Assembly (NCBI RefSeq): GCF_009937765.1
Contig: NZ_CP047089.1
Coordinates: 2,230,272 to 2,294,271 of the forward strand
Reading direction: 5' to 3'
Source: Bacillus pumilus
GTDB taxonomy: Bacteria > Bacillota > Bacilli > Bacillales > Bacillaceae
DNA: 64,000 bases
This document shows, one piece after another, positions 35,662-43,176 of this stretch. The number at the start of each line of letters is the position of its first letter. Within the stretch, counting starts at the first letter, position 1. Position numbers and translations under genes: made by a program. Under the pieces are notes generated by a model. The model did not search any database and was not told the DNA's origin. It saw only the letters and a list, made by a program, of their open reading frames with translations.

Positions 35662-36453
35662 CTAGTTAAGTACTTTTACTTTGACTGATTTTACGCCCCA
35701 ATTTTTCGCTTGGGATTTGCTTGGTACATGTACATCAATTTTGTTACCTTTAATTGCGCCGCCAGTATCTGCTGCGATGGCTTCACCGTAGCCTTCAACA
35801 TAAACCTTACTTCCTAATGGAATGACACTAGGATCTACTGCAATTACTTTTGCATTTGGGTTTTTGTTTAAGTTTACCCCTGTTGCAGTGATACCTGAGA
35901 TGCCACCATCATTTGCTGTATAAGCCGTAGCCGTAACAGTCATTTCTTTTTGTACACTCTGACTAGCAGAAGATGATTCTGCTTTAGCTGTTTCCTTTTT
36001 AGGAGCAGCTTTTTTCGTTGTTTGCTCTTTTTGGACAGGTTCCTGTTTTTGAACAGGTTCTGAGCTTACCGGAGCCGAGCTTTGGCCAGCAACACTTAGT
36101 GTTGAACCAACCATAATTATATCTGAGTTTAAGTTATTCCAAGACTTAATATCGCTAATTGACACATTGAATTTTTGAGCGATTTTCCAGAGGCTGTCCC
36201 CCTTCTGGACTTTATACTGCTCCTGAGTTTTCTCTTTTGAAGAGATTGTCAATTTATCACCCACATAGATCATATCAGTAGATAAATTGTTCCAACCCTT
36301 TAGGTCCTTTAGAGACACATCATTTTTTTGTGAGATTCCCCAAAGTGTATCACCTTTCTGTACAGTGATTTCCTTTGCAGAAGCTTGCTGTGCTCCAAAT
36401 GCTGTTGTTGAGATTGCTGCAACAGCAACCAAGGACATAATAGTCTTCTTCAT
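35662..36453 (-). CDS. yocH: Cell wall protein YocH, two LysM and a 3D domain
   Basis: A signal peptide (MKKTIMSLVAVAAISTTAFGAQQASA) is followed by two LysM domains (about residues 28-72 and 80-124), a linker rich in Gln/Lys/Pro/Ser, and a C-terminal 3D domain (VTATAYTANDGGISGITATGV ... IPLGSKVYVEGYG ... AADTGGAIKGNKIDVHVPS) with the three conserved aspartates. Such proteins are muralytic; B. subtilis YocH is induced by WalR and by muropeptides through PrkC. Secreted and wall-bound. Confidence 0.92.
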   Translation of the reverse strand: MKKTIMSLVAVAAISTTAFGAQQASAKEITVQKGDTLWGISQKNDVSLKDLKGWNNLSTDMIYVGDKLTISSKEKTQEQYKVQKGDSLWKIAQKFNVSISDIKSWNNLNSDIIMVGSTLSVAGQSSAPVSSEPVQKQEPVQKEQTTKKAAPKKETAKAESSSASQSVQKEMTVTATAYTANDGGISGITATGVNLNKNPNAKVIAVDPSVIPLGSKVYVEGYGEAIAADTGGAIKGNKIDVHVPSKSQAKNWGVKSVKVKVLN

Positions 36454-36516
36454 AAAGTAAATCCTCCCTTGTTAGCTTTTTATGGCGGCTAACGAGTGCT
36501 ATCGTAACATATGTAA

Positions 36517-36533
36517 ATGTCAATTCAATAACA
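36517..36533 (-). promoter_or_regulatory. Candidate WalR box upstream of yocH
   Basis: On the minus strand TGTTAT-TGAAT-TGACAT resembles the WalR direct repeat TGTWAH-N5-TGTWAH with one mismatch in the second half, about 65 bases before the yocH start. WalR control of yocH is established in B. subtilis. The match is imperfect. Confidence 0.45.
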
Positions 36534-36709
36534 AAACGATATGTTTTAGATTACAGTTCCTTTACATGAAACATCTCTCTCCATTGGTAAATCAGACCAC
36601 AAAACGGCTTGATTCCTTGCCATATCAAGGTTTTAAAAGGATCAAAAACGGCCTGATGAAAACGTGTCCAAATGCAGCGAAAAAAATTTATTTTTCTTTT
36701 TCAAACTCT

Positions 36710-38491
36710 TTATTTTTTCTCTTTTTCTATAAATAAACGAATTTCTTCTAAAAAAACATCTCCGTATTTCTCTCTTTTTTGAGCGCCAATCCCCTTAATT
36801 TGGAGTAATTCTTCATCTGTTTGAGGCTCTACCGCTGACATTTCCTTCAATGTTTGATCAGAAAAAACAACAAAAGGCGGAACACCTTGCTCTCTAGCTA
36901 GCTTCATTCTAAGCGATCTCAATCGCTCAAATAGTGCATCATTTTCTTGAATAGCTTCTGCTTTGATCGCCTGCTTTTTATACACTGCCTCTTGTCCAAC
37001 TAGCACTTTCTTCCCTTTATGGGTCACCTTAAGTGTTGGGTAAGCCCCTTCAGACATGTGCAAATACTCTTCTGTAATTAAAAATTCAATGAAGTCACTG
37101 ATTTGTTGAGCCGAATGTTGTTTCATTAAAGCATATGTAGGGAGGCGGTCAAAACCTAGCTCTAGCACTTTTTTGTTTTTAGAGCCTGCCAGTACTTGGG
37201 CGATCATCATTTTACCGAATCGCTCATTCATTCTCACTGTACAAGATAACACCATCTGCGCTTCTCTTGTGACCTCTTCACGCTCTCTTTCATCAAGGCA
37301 ATTGCTGCATTTACCGCAAGGCGAACTAGCTGTTTGATCAAAATAATCCATCACAAATTGCTGCAAACATTGCTCAGTATGACAGTAATCCACCATTTGC
37401 CTTAATTTAAGCAACTCATGCTGGTAGCGCGTCTCATCTTCTATTGACTGTTCAATGAGAAAACGTTGCACCCTTACACCTTGAGGTGAAAACAGTAAAA
37501 TGCATTCACTTTCAAGCCCATCTCTACCGGCACGCCCAGCTTCTTGATAGTAGCTTTCTATATCCCTTGGAATTTGATGATGGATCACAAAACGCACATT
37601 CGACTTATTGATCCCCATGCCAAATGCTGATGTGGCGACCATCACCTGGATATCATCATTTAAAAAGAGGTTTTGCTGCTCTTCTCTCGTATGATCATCC
37701 AAGCCACCATGATAAACACCAGCTTTGATCTTTTGTTTTTTTAGTCGATGATAAATTTGATCCGCTTCTTTACGAGTGGCAGTATAAATAATGCCAGACT
37801 CAAGACTGTTTTTCTTCATATATTGTGTGATAAAACGTTCACTGTTTTCTCCTTTGATCACTTGAAAGGACAAATTTTCTCTAGCAAACCCAGTAAAAAT
37901 GGTTTCTTCTCCGTTTATACCAAGCTGTTCACATATATCTTGTTGGACCTTTTTCGTCGCTGTAGCTGTTAATGCGACAATCACCGGTCTTTTTGACAGC
38001 TTGTTCAAGCATTCTTGAATGAAGCGATAACTTGGCCTAAAATCATGTCCCCACTCGGATATACAGTGCGCCTCATCAATTGCAATTAAAGGAATCGTTA
38101 ACCGATCTAGCAGCTGAAAAAAACGTTCATTTTGTAAGCGTTCAGGGGTGATATAAAGAAGTTCATATTCCCCTTTTTCGCATTTTTTCAGCCTTTCATT
38201 CATTTCAGATGCAGACAGGGTGCTGTTTAAAAAGGAAGAACGTATGCCCATCTCATTTAACGCATCCACCTGATCCTTCATTAAAGATATAAGCGGAGAT
38301 ACGACGATCGTTGTCCCTTCCATCATGAGCGCAGGGATCTGATAGCAAACTGACTTCCCTCCGCCTGTCGGCATAATGCAGACGGTATCCTTTTGTTTAT
38401 TTACAATCGCTTCAATGGCTTGTTTCTGTCCATTTCTAAAGGCATCAAAGCCATAATATTGTTTCAGGAGTGCTTCTGCTTGTTCTAACAT
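36710..38491 (-). CDS. recQ: ATP-dependent DNA helicase RecQ
   Basis: A 593-residue superfamily 2 helicase with Walker A PTGGGKSVCYQIPA (about residue 41), DEAH box IDEAHCISEWGHDFRPSY (about 138), ATSAFGMGINKSNVRFVIHH and QEAGRAGRDG motif VI, a RecQ zinc-binding cluster (CLQQFVMDYF...CGKCSNC) and a C-terminal HRDC domain (about 515-590). It is the YocI paralogue of RecQ. Works in recombination repair and at stalled forks. Confidence 0.94.
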   Translation of the reverse strand: MLEQAEALLKQYYGFDAFRNGQKQAIEAIVNKQKDTVCIMPTGGGKSVCYQIPALMMEGTTIVVSPLISLMKDQVDALNEMGIRSSFLNSTLSASEMNERLKKCEKGEYELLYITPERLQNERFFQLLDRLTIPLIAIDEAHCISEWGHDFRPSYRFIQECLNKLSKRPVIVALTATATKKVQQDICEQLGINGEETIFTGFARENLSFQVIKGENSERFITQYMKKNSLESGIIYTATRKEADQIYHRLKKQKIKAGVYHGGLDDHTREEQQNLFLNDDIQVMVATSAFGMGINKSNVRFVIHHQIPRDIESYYQEAGRAGRDGLESECILLFSPQGVRVQRFLIEQSIEDETRYQHELLKLRQMVDYCHTEQCLQQFVMDYFDQTASSPCGKCSNCLDEREREEVTREAQMVLSCTVRMNERFGKMMIAQVLAGSKNKKVLELGFDRLPTYALMKQHSAQQISDFIEFLITEEYLHMSEGAYPTLKVTHKGKKVLVGQEAVYKKQAIKAEAIQENDALFERLRSLRMKLAREQGVPPFVVFSDQTLKEMSAVEPQTDEELLQIKGIGAQKREKYGDVFLEEIRLFIEKEKK

Positions 38492-38576
38492 CCAATTCCC
38501 TCTCCGTCATTTGTTTTGTCTATTTTAACATAGATTCTTGCCTCTACAGGCATTCAATCCAATTTCGTCTTTTCGC

Positions 38577-38611
38577 AAAATAAAAAGCCATTTTCCGAAA
38601 TGGAAAATGGC
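38577..38611 (-). terminator. Terminator downstream of 6S-2 RNA
   Basis: On the minus strand AAGCCATTTTCC and GGAAAATGGCTT form a 12-base stem followed by TTTATTTT. It lies about 15 bases beyond the 3' strand of the 6S closing stem. Confidence 0.78.
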
Positions 38612-38619
38612 TTGAATCA

Positions 38620-38808
38620 TCCTAGGAAAAGCTGCGGATGCCGTAATCTAAGTAAGAAAGTTTTAAACCACCACTCCTCAAAGTGGGTGTTTGCAGAAAC
38701 GTTCCTGTCTTCCTCTCTAAGGAGGCATGACATTCCAGCTTCAATATAAAACTCCCTATTACAGCTTAAAGGTTAAAACTTAATTAACATTACGCACATC
38801 GCAGCCTT
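38620..38808 (-). ncRNA. bsrB: 6S-2 RNA (BsrB), RNA polymerase-binding
   Basis: The minus strand between recQ and yocK carries a long closing stem: AAGGCTGCGATG at the 5' end pairs with CATCCGCAGCTTT at the 3' end, and CGTAAT with ATTACG, after a TAATAT promoter. The interior has the conserved hairpin CCTCCTTAGAGAGG, then AACGTTTCTGCAAACACCCACTTTGAGGAGTGGTGGTTT. The rod with a central bulge and the position beside recQ (yocI) match B. subtilis 6S-2. It binds the sigma-A holoenzyme. The end positions are estimated from the stem. Confidence 0.9.
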
Positions 38809-38814
38809 TAAACT

Positions 38815-38843
38815 ATATTACACGAAAGTTTATTAAATTTCAA
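38815..38843 (-). promoter_or_regulatory. Promoter of 6S-2 RNA
   Basis: TTGAAA (38838-38843, minus) and TAATAT (38815-38820) are 17 bases apart, placing the start at about 38808, exactly where the closing stem begins. Confidence 0.82.
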
Positions 38844-38942
38844 GAGATCTTTTTTCTATAAAAAACTCGTGTATACAAGAGATTTGTCCTTGCACACATA
38901 AGAAAAAATTATTCTGAAAAAATGTAAATTCCACTTATTATC

Positions 38943-39449
38943 CTATTTATCATCATCTATGTCAACATCCTGCTCTTCCTCTAATCGTTCATACGTATCT
39001 GAATGCATCTGATCCATTGTTTGTCTATTTGTTAAATCACGCATTTGATCAGAGAAATTACGGTCAAACTCATTTGGATCTTGAGTGGTTTCTTCGTTTT
39101 TCTTCGCATCAATTGAATAGCGTGTATAGGGAACTGCTTTTAAACGGTCATAGGGAATCTCTTTCCCTGTTTTCTCACAAATCCCATATGTTCCGTCTTC
39201 CATTCGTTTCAGTGCTGCATCAATTTCGGCTTCAAGCTGGTCATCAACTTGGTCCAGCGTTTGTTCGGTCATGCGGTCTAAATAGATGCTTCCATGATCA
39301 GCGATATGGTTCCCTACACCATTTGAAATCTCGCTCGATTCACTTAGCATAGATTCCTCTTTCTTTTTTGACCCTTTTACATCTTCCTTTAATTGATTCA
39401 ATCTCTCGTATAAATCAGCTTTTTGTTCTTTCGTTAAGCCCACGGTCAA
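38943..39449 (-). CDS. yocK: DksA/TraR-type stress protein YocK
   Basis: A 168-residue, very acidic protein of the YteA/YocK group: LTKEQKADLYERLNQLKEDVKG, DHGSIYLDRMTEQTLDQVDDQLEAEIDAALKRMEDGTYGICEKTGKEIPYDRLKAVPYTRY. It resembles the DksA coiled-coil plus zinc-finger layout, but only one Cys of the finger is present. In B. subtilis YocK belongs to the general stress regulon. No sigma-B promoter was located with confidence. Confidence 0.85.
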   Translation of the reverse strand: MTVGLTKEQKADLYERLNQLKEDVKGSKKKEESMLSESSEISNGVGNHIADHGSIYLDRMTEQTLDQVDDQLEAEIDAALKRMEDGTYGICEKTGKEIPYDRLKAVPYTRYSIDAKKNEETTQDPNEFDRNFSDQMRDLTNRQTMDQMHSDTYERLEEEQDVDIDDDK

Positions 39450-39497
39450 TCACTCCTTTCTTAATACCTTCCCGCTACAAAGGAATTGAAAACATCA

Positions 39498-39530
39498 AAA
39501 AAGCCACCGCCTAATTGGCAGCAGCTTTCT
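39498..39530 (-). terminator. Terminator after the NAD(P)-binding protein gene
   Basis: On the minus strand AGCTGCTGCC and GGCGGTGGCT pair (with G-U pairs) and TTTTTT follows. Confidence 0.72.
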
Positions 39531-39534
39531 TCTC

Positions 39535-40182
39535 TTACAAGGTGCGAAGTGCTTCTTCTACTGATTTATCGCCTTTAATCAAATCAAAGGACTTATTTTT
39601 CACATTGGATTCTGTTAAGCTTTCCACAAGAACAGTAGCTACGTCCTCTCTTGAAATCTCAATGTTTTGATCATCTGGAATATGCGCTGCAGCTTCAATC
39701 TTTCCTGTCTTTTCCTCATGCAGCAAGGCACCTGGTCGGACAATGGTATAGGAAAGCCCAGACTGTTTAAGGTGTTCATCTGCTTTTCTTTTTGCCTCAT
39801 AATAAATTTCCATACTTCCTTGTCCTTTTCCTTGGTTTGGATCATCGGCATTATAGGAACTCAGCATCACAAAATGCTGAATATTTTCTTTTTTCGCTGT
39901 GTCAACAAGACGTTTTGCACCTTCTTGATCCACTGCAATCGTCTTATCTGCCCCCGTTTTTGAGCCTGAACCAGCTGCAAAGATGACAGCATCTGCTTGT
40001 TTCACAGCATCTGTCACATCCTGTTCAAGATCACCGATGACAGGTAATGCACCAAGTTCTTTTAGCGCATCCGCTTGTTTTTCATCTCGAATAAGAGCAA
40101 GCGGCTCATGTCCTTTTTCTTTTAAATAACGAATGACGAGCCTACCTGTATGTCCATTTGCTCCAGCAACTAATACTTTCAT
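39535..40182 (-). CDS. NAD(P)-binding SDR-like protein, YhfK type
   Basis: An atypical short-chain dehydrogenase of 215 residues with the N-terminal VLVAGANGHTGRLVIRYLKEKGH motif, DAVIFAAGSGSKTGADKTIAVDQEGAKRLVDTAKK and YTIVRPGALLHEE. It resembles B. subtilis YhfK (putative NAD-dependent epimerase/flavin reductase-like). Gene order in B. subtilis does not place it here, so it is an addition relative to that genome. Substrate unknown. Confidence 0.85.
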   Translation of the reverse strand: MKVLVAGANGHTGRLVIRYLKEKGHEPLALIRDEKQADALKELGALPVIGDLEQDVTDAVKQADAVIFAAGSGSKTGADKTIAVDQEGAKRLVDTAKKENIQHFVMLSSYNADDPNQGKGQGSMEIYYEAKRKADEHLKQSGLSYTIVRPGALLHEEKTGKIEAAAHIPDDQNIEISREDVATVLVESLTESNVKNKSFDLIKGDKSVEEALRTL

Positions 40183-40244
40183 TGTTCATTCTCCTTTCTG
40201 TATCTGTTTCATCTTTATCCTTTTTTGCTATCATTCAAACACGT

Positions 40245-40283
40245 AAAAAAAAAGCCCTTCCCAGAAAATATGGGCAAGGGCTC
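40245..40283 (-). terminator. Terminator after the PH-like gene
   Basis: On the minus strand AGCCCTTGCCC and GGGAAGGGCT form a stem around ATATTTTCT, followed by T8. Confidence 0.75.
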
Positions 40284-40358
40284 AGGCAATGTGCGATCTA
40301 TTAAAATAAATACGAAGAATGAGAAAAGTGCATGTGATCTATGTAATCGCAAGGTTGA

Positions 40359-40697
40359 TCAGCAGAGATGTTTTGTTAAAATGGCTTGCACATCATTCAA
40401 ATCCGTCTCTTTCGAAAAATCGAGTTCAAATACTTTTGAGCTTGTGACAAGCAACATACCTGTGTCCTGATCAAACACGCCAGCTTCTTGAATGGCAAAA
40501 CTTTCAATTGATCGATACGGCAAGGAGACCCTGACTTTCTTTTTAGAAAATACGCGGTTATCGCCAAAGATCAGTCGTTTATTGGTGAAACAAATTTGGT
40601 CGTGACGCAGTCTGTAAACAGCTTCAATTCTTTCCCCTTCAATTAGTAAGGATTCGAATTTCTTATCATTTTGTTTACTGACAGAAAAAATACCCAC
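40359..40697 (-). CDS. Bacterial PH-domain protein
   Basis: A 112-residue protein with the YvbH/bPH-like fold: ESLLIEGERIEAVYRLRHDQICFTNKRLIFGDNRVFSKKKVRVSLPYRSIESFAIQEAGVFDQDTGMLLVTSSKVFELDFSK. The GTG at 40697 is preferred because AGAGGGGG lies five bases before it and the product then begins MGIFS, as usual for the family; an ATG at 40721 would add eight residues made from the ribosome binding site. It may be YocL by position. Function unknown. Confidence 0.72.
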   Translation of the reverse strand: MGIFSVSKQNDKKFESLLIEGERIEAVYRLRHDQICFTNKRLIFGDNRVFSKKKVRVSLPYRSIESFAIQEAGVFDQDTGMLLVTSSKVFELDFSKETDLNDVQAILTKHLC

Positions 40698-40937
40698 GTA
40701 AACCCCCTCTTCCTCCATCAAATTCCTTTATGAAAAAACGGCCACACGCTCTGTGGATACGTTTTGTTCTCACTTATAGAATACGCTATAAATGGTCGTT
40801 ATTCCATTACGAATAGATTAAATTTCATTTAACTTTTTCTTTTTGATTCGATGCTCTTTCCTCTACTTATTTAGACAGGTAAAGCAGGAAAAAAGTTTCA
40901 GTTCTTTTTGAGAAAATGGGTAAATTGTGACCAATAA

Positions 40938-40970
40938 AAAAAACAGTGATTTTTTCAAATCACTGTTTAA
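40938..40970. terminator. Bidirectional hairpin upstream of the PH-like gene
   Basis: AAACAGTGATTT and AAATCACTGTTT form a 12-base stem around TTTC, flanked by an A run on the left. On the minus strand it terminates the small DUF4025-like gene. The rest of the 40700-40976 gap shows nothing further. Confidence 0.75.
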
Positions 40971-40976
40971 AAATGA

Positions 40977-41114
40977 CTATTCGTCTTTTGGTGTTTCAAT
41001 AGTTCCCTCTGCATACACATCGGAAATCTGCTCAAGTGTAATCGCCATATCAGCATCTTCGTTATCATGCCAAGCATTTTGTTGATTCTGCTCATCTGTT
41101 TGCTTCTTTTTCAT
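40977..41114 (-). CDS. Small DUF4025-like protein
   Basis: A 45-residue acidic protein, MKKKQTDEQNQQ near the start and LEQISDVYAEGTIETPKDE at the end. The latter resembles the conserved C-terminal motif of DUF4025 (YozP-like) proteins. Three consecutive ATG codons occur; the third (41114) has the best distance to AAAGGG. A terminator follows. It was found by eye on the minus strand. Function unknown. Confidence 0.6.
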   Translation of the reverse strand: MKKKQTDEQNQQNAWHDNEDADMAITLEQISDVYAEGTIETPKDE

Positions 41115-41163
41115 CATCATCACCCTTTACTGTTTTTCTTAGTATGAGTGATGATCACCAAAA

Positions 41164-41376
41164 TCATTCAGCAGAAATGTCTTCGAAATACTCTTTATAA
41201 TACCCGCCGACTTTACCTGTATTATCAACGACAAACAGGAATTCTTCTGTTTCATTTTTCACTTCATATGTGCTGCCAACGGTTAGTGCACGGTCGACCA
41301 TATATTTTTTCGCATTCGTATGTATACATTTTACTTGTTTTAACGTTTGAGCCGTTTGCCAGTTTTGATGGATCAT
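41164..41376 (-). CDS. yozC: Small conserved protein, YozC-like
   Basis: A 70-residue protein with VKCIHTNAKKYMVDRALTVGSTYEVKNETEEFLFVVDNTGKVGGYYKEYF, a small SH3-like family (DUF6501) found in Bacillus. AAGGAG precedes the ATG. It lies just upstream of dhaS on the opposite strand, the place of yozC in B. subtilis. Function unknown. Confidence 0.75.
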   Translation of the reverse strand: MIHQNWQTAQTLKQVKCIHTNAKKYMVDRALTVGSTYEVKNETEEFLFVVDNTGKVGGYYKEYFEDISAE

Positions 41377-41450
41377 GATTTAAAAACTCCTTTTTTCATC
41401 TATACATTTATTGTAGCCAATTTTTCATGAAATGCAATGAGTGTTATGGA

Positions 41451-41479
41451 TTGCTTTCAAAGATGTCGTGTAATATGAT
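41451..41479 (+). promoter_or_regulatory. Candidate dhaS promoter
   Basis: TTGCTT (41451-41456) and TATGAT (41474-41479) are 17 bases apart, about 110 bases before dhaS. Confidence 0.5.
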
Positions 41480-41483
41480 GAAT

Positions 41484-41511
41484 GTATACGTTTACATTCA
41501 TGTGCGTATAC
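41484..41511. promoter_or_regulatory. Inverted repeat at the dhaS start region
   Basis: GTATACG (41484-41490) and CGTATAC (41505-41511) are perfect inverted repeats with 14 bases between, starting just after the -10 box. Position suits a repressor operator; the regulator is unknown. Confidence 0.4.
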
Positions 41512-41589
41512 TAGATCATTTGCTTCAAGTCCGCTTTTCCACCTAGAACTCGCAGAACAATCCATTTCTTTAAGGAGGTTTGTTTATTT

Positions 41590-43074
41590 ATGAGCTCTAC
41601 AACACTTCAAATTAGTTCAAAACTCGAATCTTTTCTCCAAGGGACGAAAAAACTCTACATTAATGGCCAGTTTGTCACAAGTCACGATAACAAAACCTTT
41701 TCAACTCCTAACCCAGCCACAGGTGAAACCCTTATTGATGTATATGAAGCAGGTGCAAAAGACATTGATGAGGCAGTAAAAGCAGCCAAAAAAGCCTTTC
41801 ATGGTCCTTGGCGCTCCATGTCTGCCGCCGAACGCGCCCGCTTCATGTTTAAGCTTGCTGATTTAATGGAAGAAAACCAAGAAGAGCTCGCGCAGCTTGA
41901 AACTCTAGATAACGGGAAGCCAATTAATGAAACAACCAATGCAGATATCCCTCTCGCAATCGAGCATATGCGCTATTATGCGGGCTGGACAACCAAAATA
42001 AGCGGACAAACCATTCCTGTCAGCAAAGGATACTTTAACTATACCCGTCATGAACCTGTTGGCGTTGTAGGACAAATCATTCCTTGGAACTTCCCGCTAC
42101 TTATGGCCATGTGGAAAATGGGTGCGGCACTTGCGACTGGCTGCACCATCGTGTTAAAACCAGCAGAACAAACACCCCTCTCTGCGCTCTATTTAGCTGA
42201 ATTAGTAGATAAAGCCGGCTTCCCAGAAGGTGTGATTAACATCGTTCCTGGATTTGGTGAAACAGCTGGGAACGCTTTAACCGATCACCCTGATGTAAAC
42301 AAGATTGCCTTCACGGGGTCAACAAGTGTTGGGAAACTCATTATGGAGAAAGCTGCCAAATCCATTAAGAGAGTCACATTAGAACTTGGCGGAAAATCAC
42401 CAAACATTATTTTGCCAGATGCCGATTTAAAGAAAGCCATTCCTGGTGCTTTAAATGGGGTTATGTTTAACCAAGGTCAAGTATGCTGTGCAGGTTCTAG
42501 GGTCTTTGTTCACCGGAGTCAATATGATGAGGTTGTTGATCAAATGGCTGAATATGCAACATCCCTCAAACAAGGAGCCGGTCTTCATCAAGATACACAA
42601 ATCGGGCCTCTTGTCAGTAAAGAACAGCATGAGCGCGTGTTAGGCTATATTGAAAAAGGTAAATCAGAAGGTGCAACAGCTGTTGTCGGTGGCGATTGCC
42701 CTTATGAGGCTGGTTATTTTGTCTCCCCTACTGTTTTTAAAGATGTAGAAGATGATATGACCATCGCAAAAGAAGAAATCTTTGGACCTGTCCTATCTGC
42801 GATTCCTTACGATTCCATTGAAGAAGTGGTCGAAAGAGCCAACCAGTCTGACTATGGATTAGCCGCAGGACTTTGGACAGAAAACTTAAAGCATGCCCAT
42901 GATATTGCTGCAAGCCTTGAAGCAGGCACGATTTGGGTCAACTGCTACAACGTCTTTGATGCTGCCTCCCCGTTTGGAGGATACAAGCAATCAGGTCTTG
43001 GCAGAGAAATGGGATCATACGCCCTTAACAACTATACAGAAGTCAAAAGTGTGTGGATTAACCTCCAAGACTAA
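41590..43074 (+). CDS. dhaS: Aldehyde dehydrogenase DhaS
   Basis: A 494-residue NAD-dependent aldehyde dehydrogenase with PWNFPLLMAMWKMGAALATGCTIVLKPAEQTPLSAL, the catalytic Glu in VTLELGGKSPN and the catalytic Cys in NQGQVCCAGSRVF (about residue 297). Closest in kind to retinal/aldehyde class enzymes and B. subtilis DhaS. AAGGAGG precedes the ATG. A terminator separates it from sqhC. Confidence 0.94.
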   Translation: MSSTTLQISSKLESFLQGTKKLYINGQFVTSHDNKTFSTPNPATGETLIDVYEAGAKDIDEAVKAAKKAFHGPWRSMSAAERARFMFKLADLMEENQEELAQLETLDNGKPINETTNADIPLAIEHMRYYAGWTTKISGQTIPVSKGYFNYTRHEPVGVVGQIIPWNFPLLMAMWKMGAALATGCTIVLKPAEQTPLSALYLAELVDKAGFPEGVINIVPGFGETAGNALTDHPDVNKIAFTGSTSVGKLIMEKAAKSIKRVTLELGGKSPNIILPDADLKKAIPGALNGVMFNQGQVCCAGSRVFVHRSQYDEVVDQMAEYATSLKQGAGLHQDTQIGPLVSKEQHERVLGYIEKGKSEGATAVVGGDCPYEAGYFVSPTVFKDVEDDMTIAKEEIFGPVLSAIPYDSIEEVVERANQSDYGLAAGLWTENLKHAHDIAASLEAGTIWVNCYNVFDAASPFGGYKQSGLGREMGSYALNNYTEVKSVWINLQD

Positions 43075-43084
43075 TGACGCCTAT

Positions 43085-43118
43085 TAAGCCGGTGACCAAG
43101 TCATCGGCTTTTTTGTGA
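43085..43118 (+). terminator. Terminator after dhaS
   Basis: AAGCCGGTGA and TCATCGGCTT pair with a G-U, followed by T6. Confidence 0.78.
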
Positions 43119-43176
43119 TTGCATGTGACAGGCAGGCTCCTGAATATAGTAATAAAGGAAAGGAGCATGGCAGAAT

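Noticed and set aside
39017..39352. 111-codon frame antisense to yocK
   Set aside because: Fully contained opposite a recognisable stress gene; composition and lack of start signal indicate chance.
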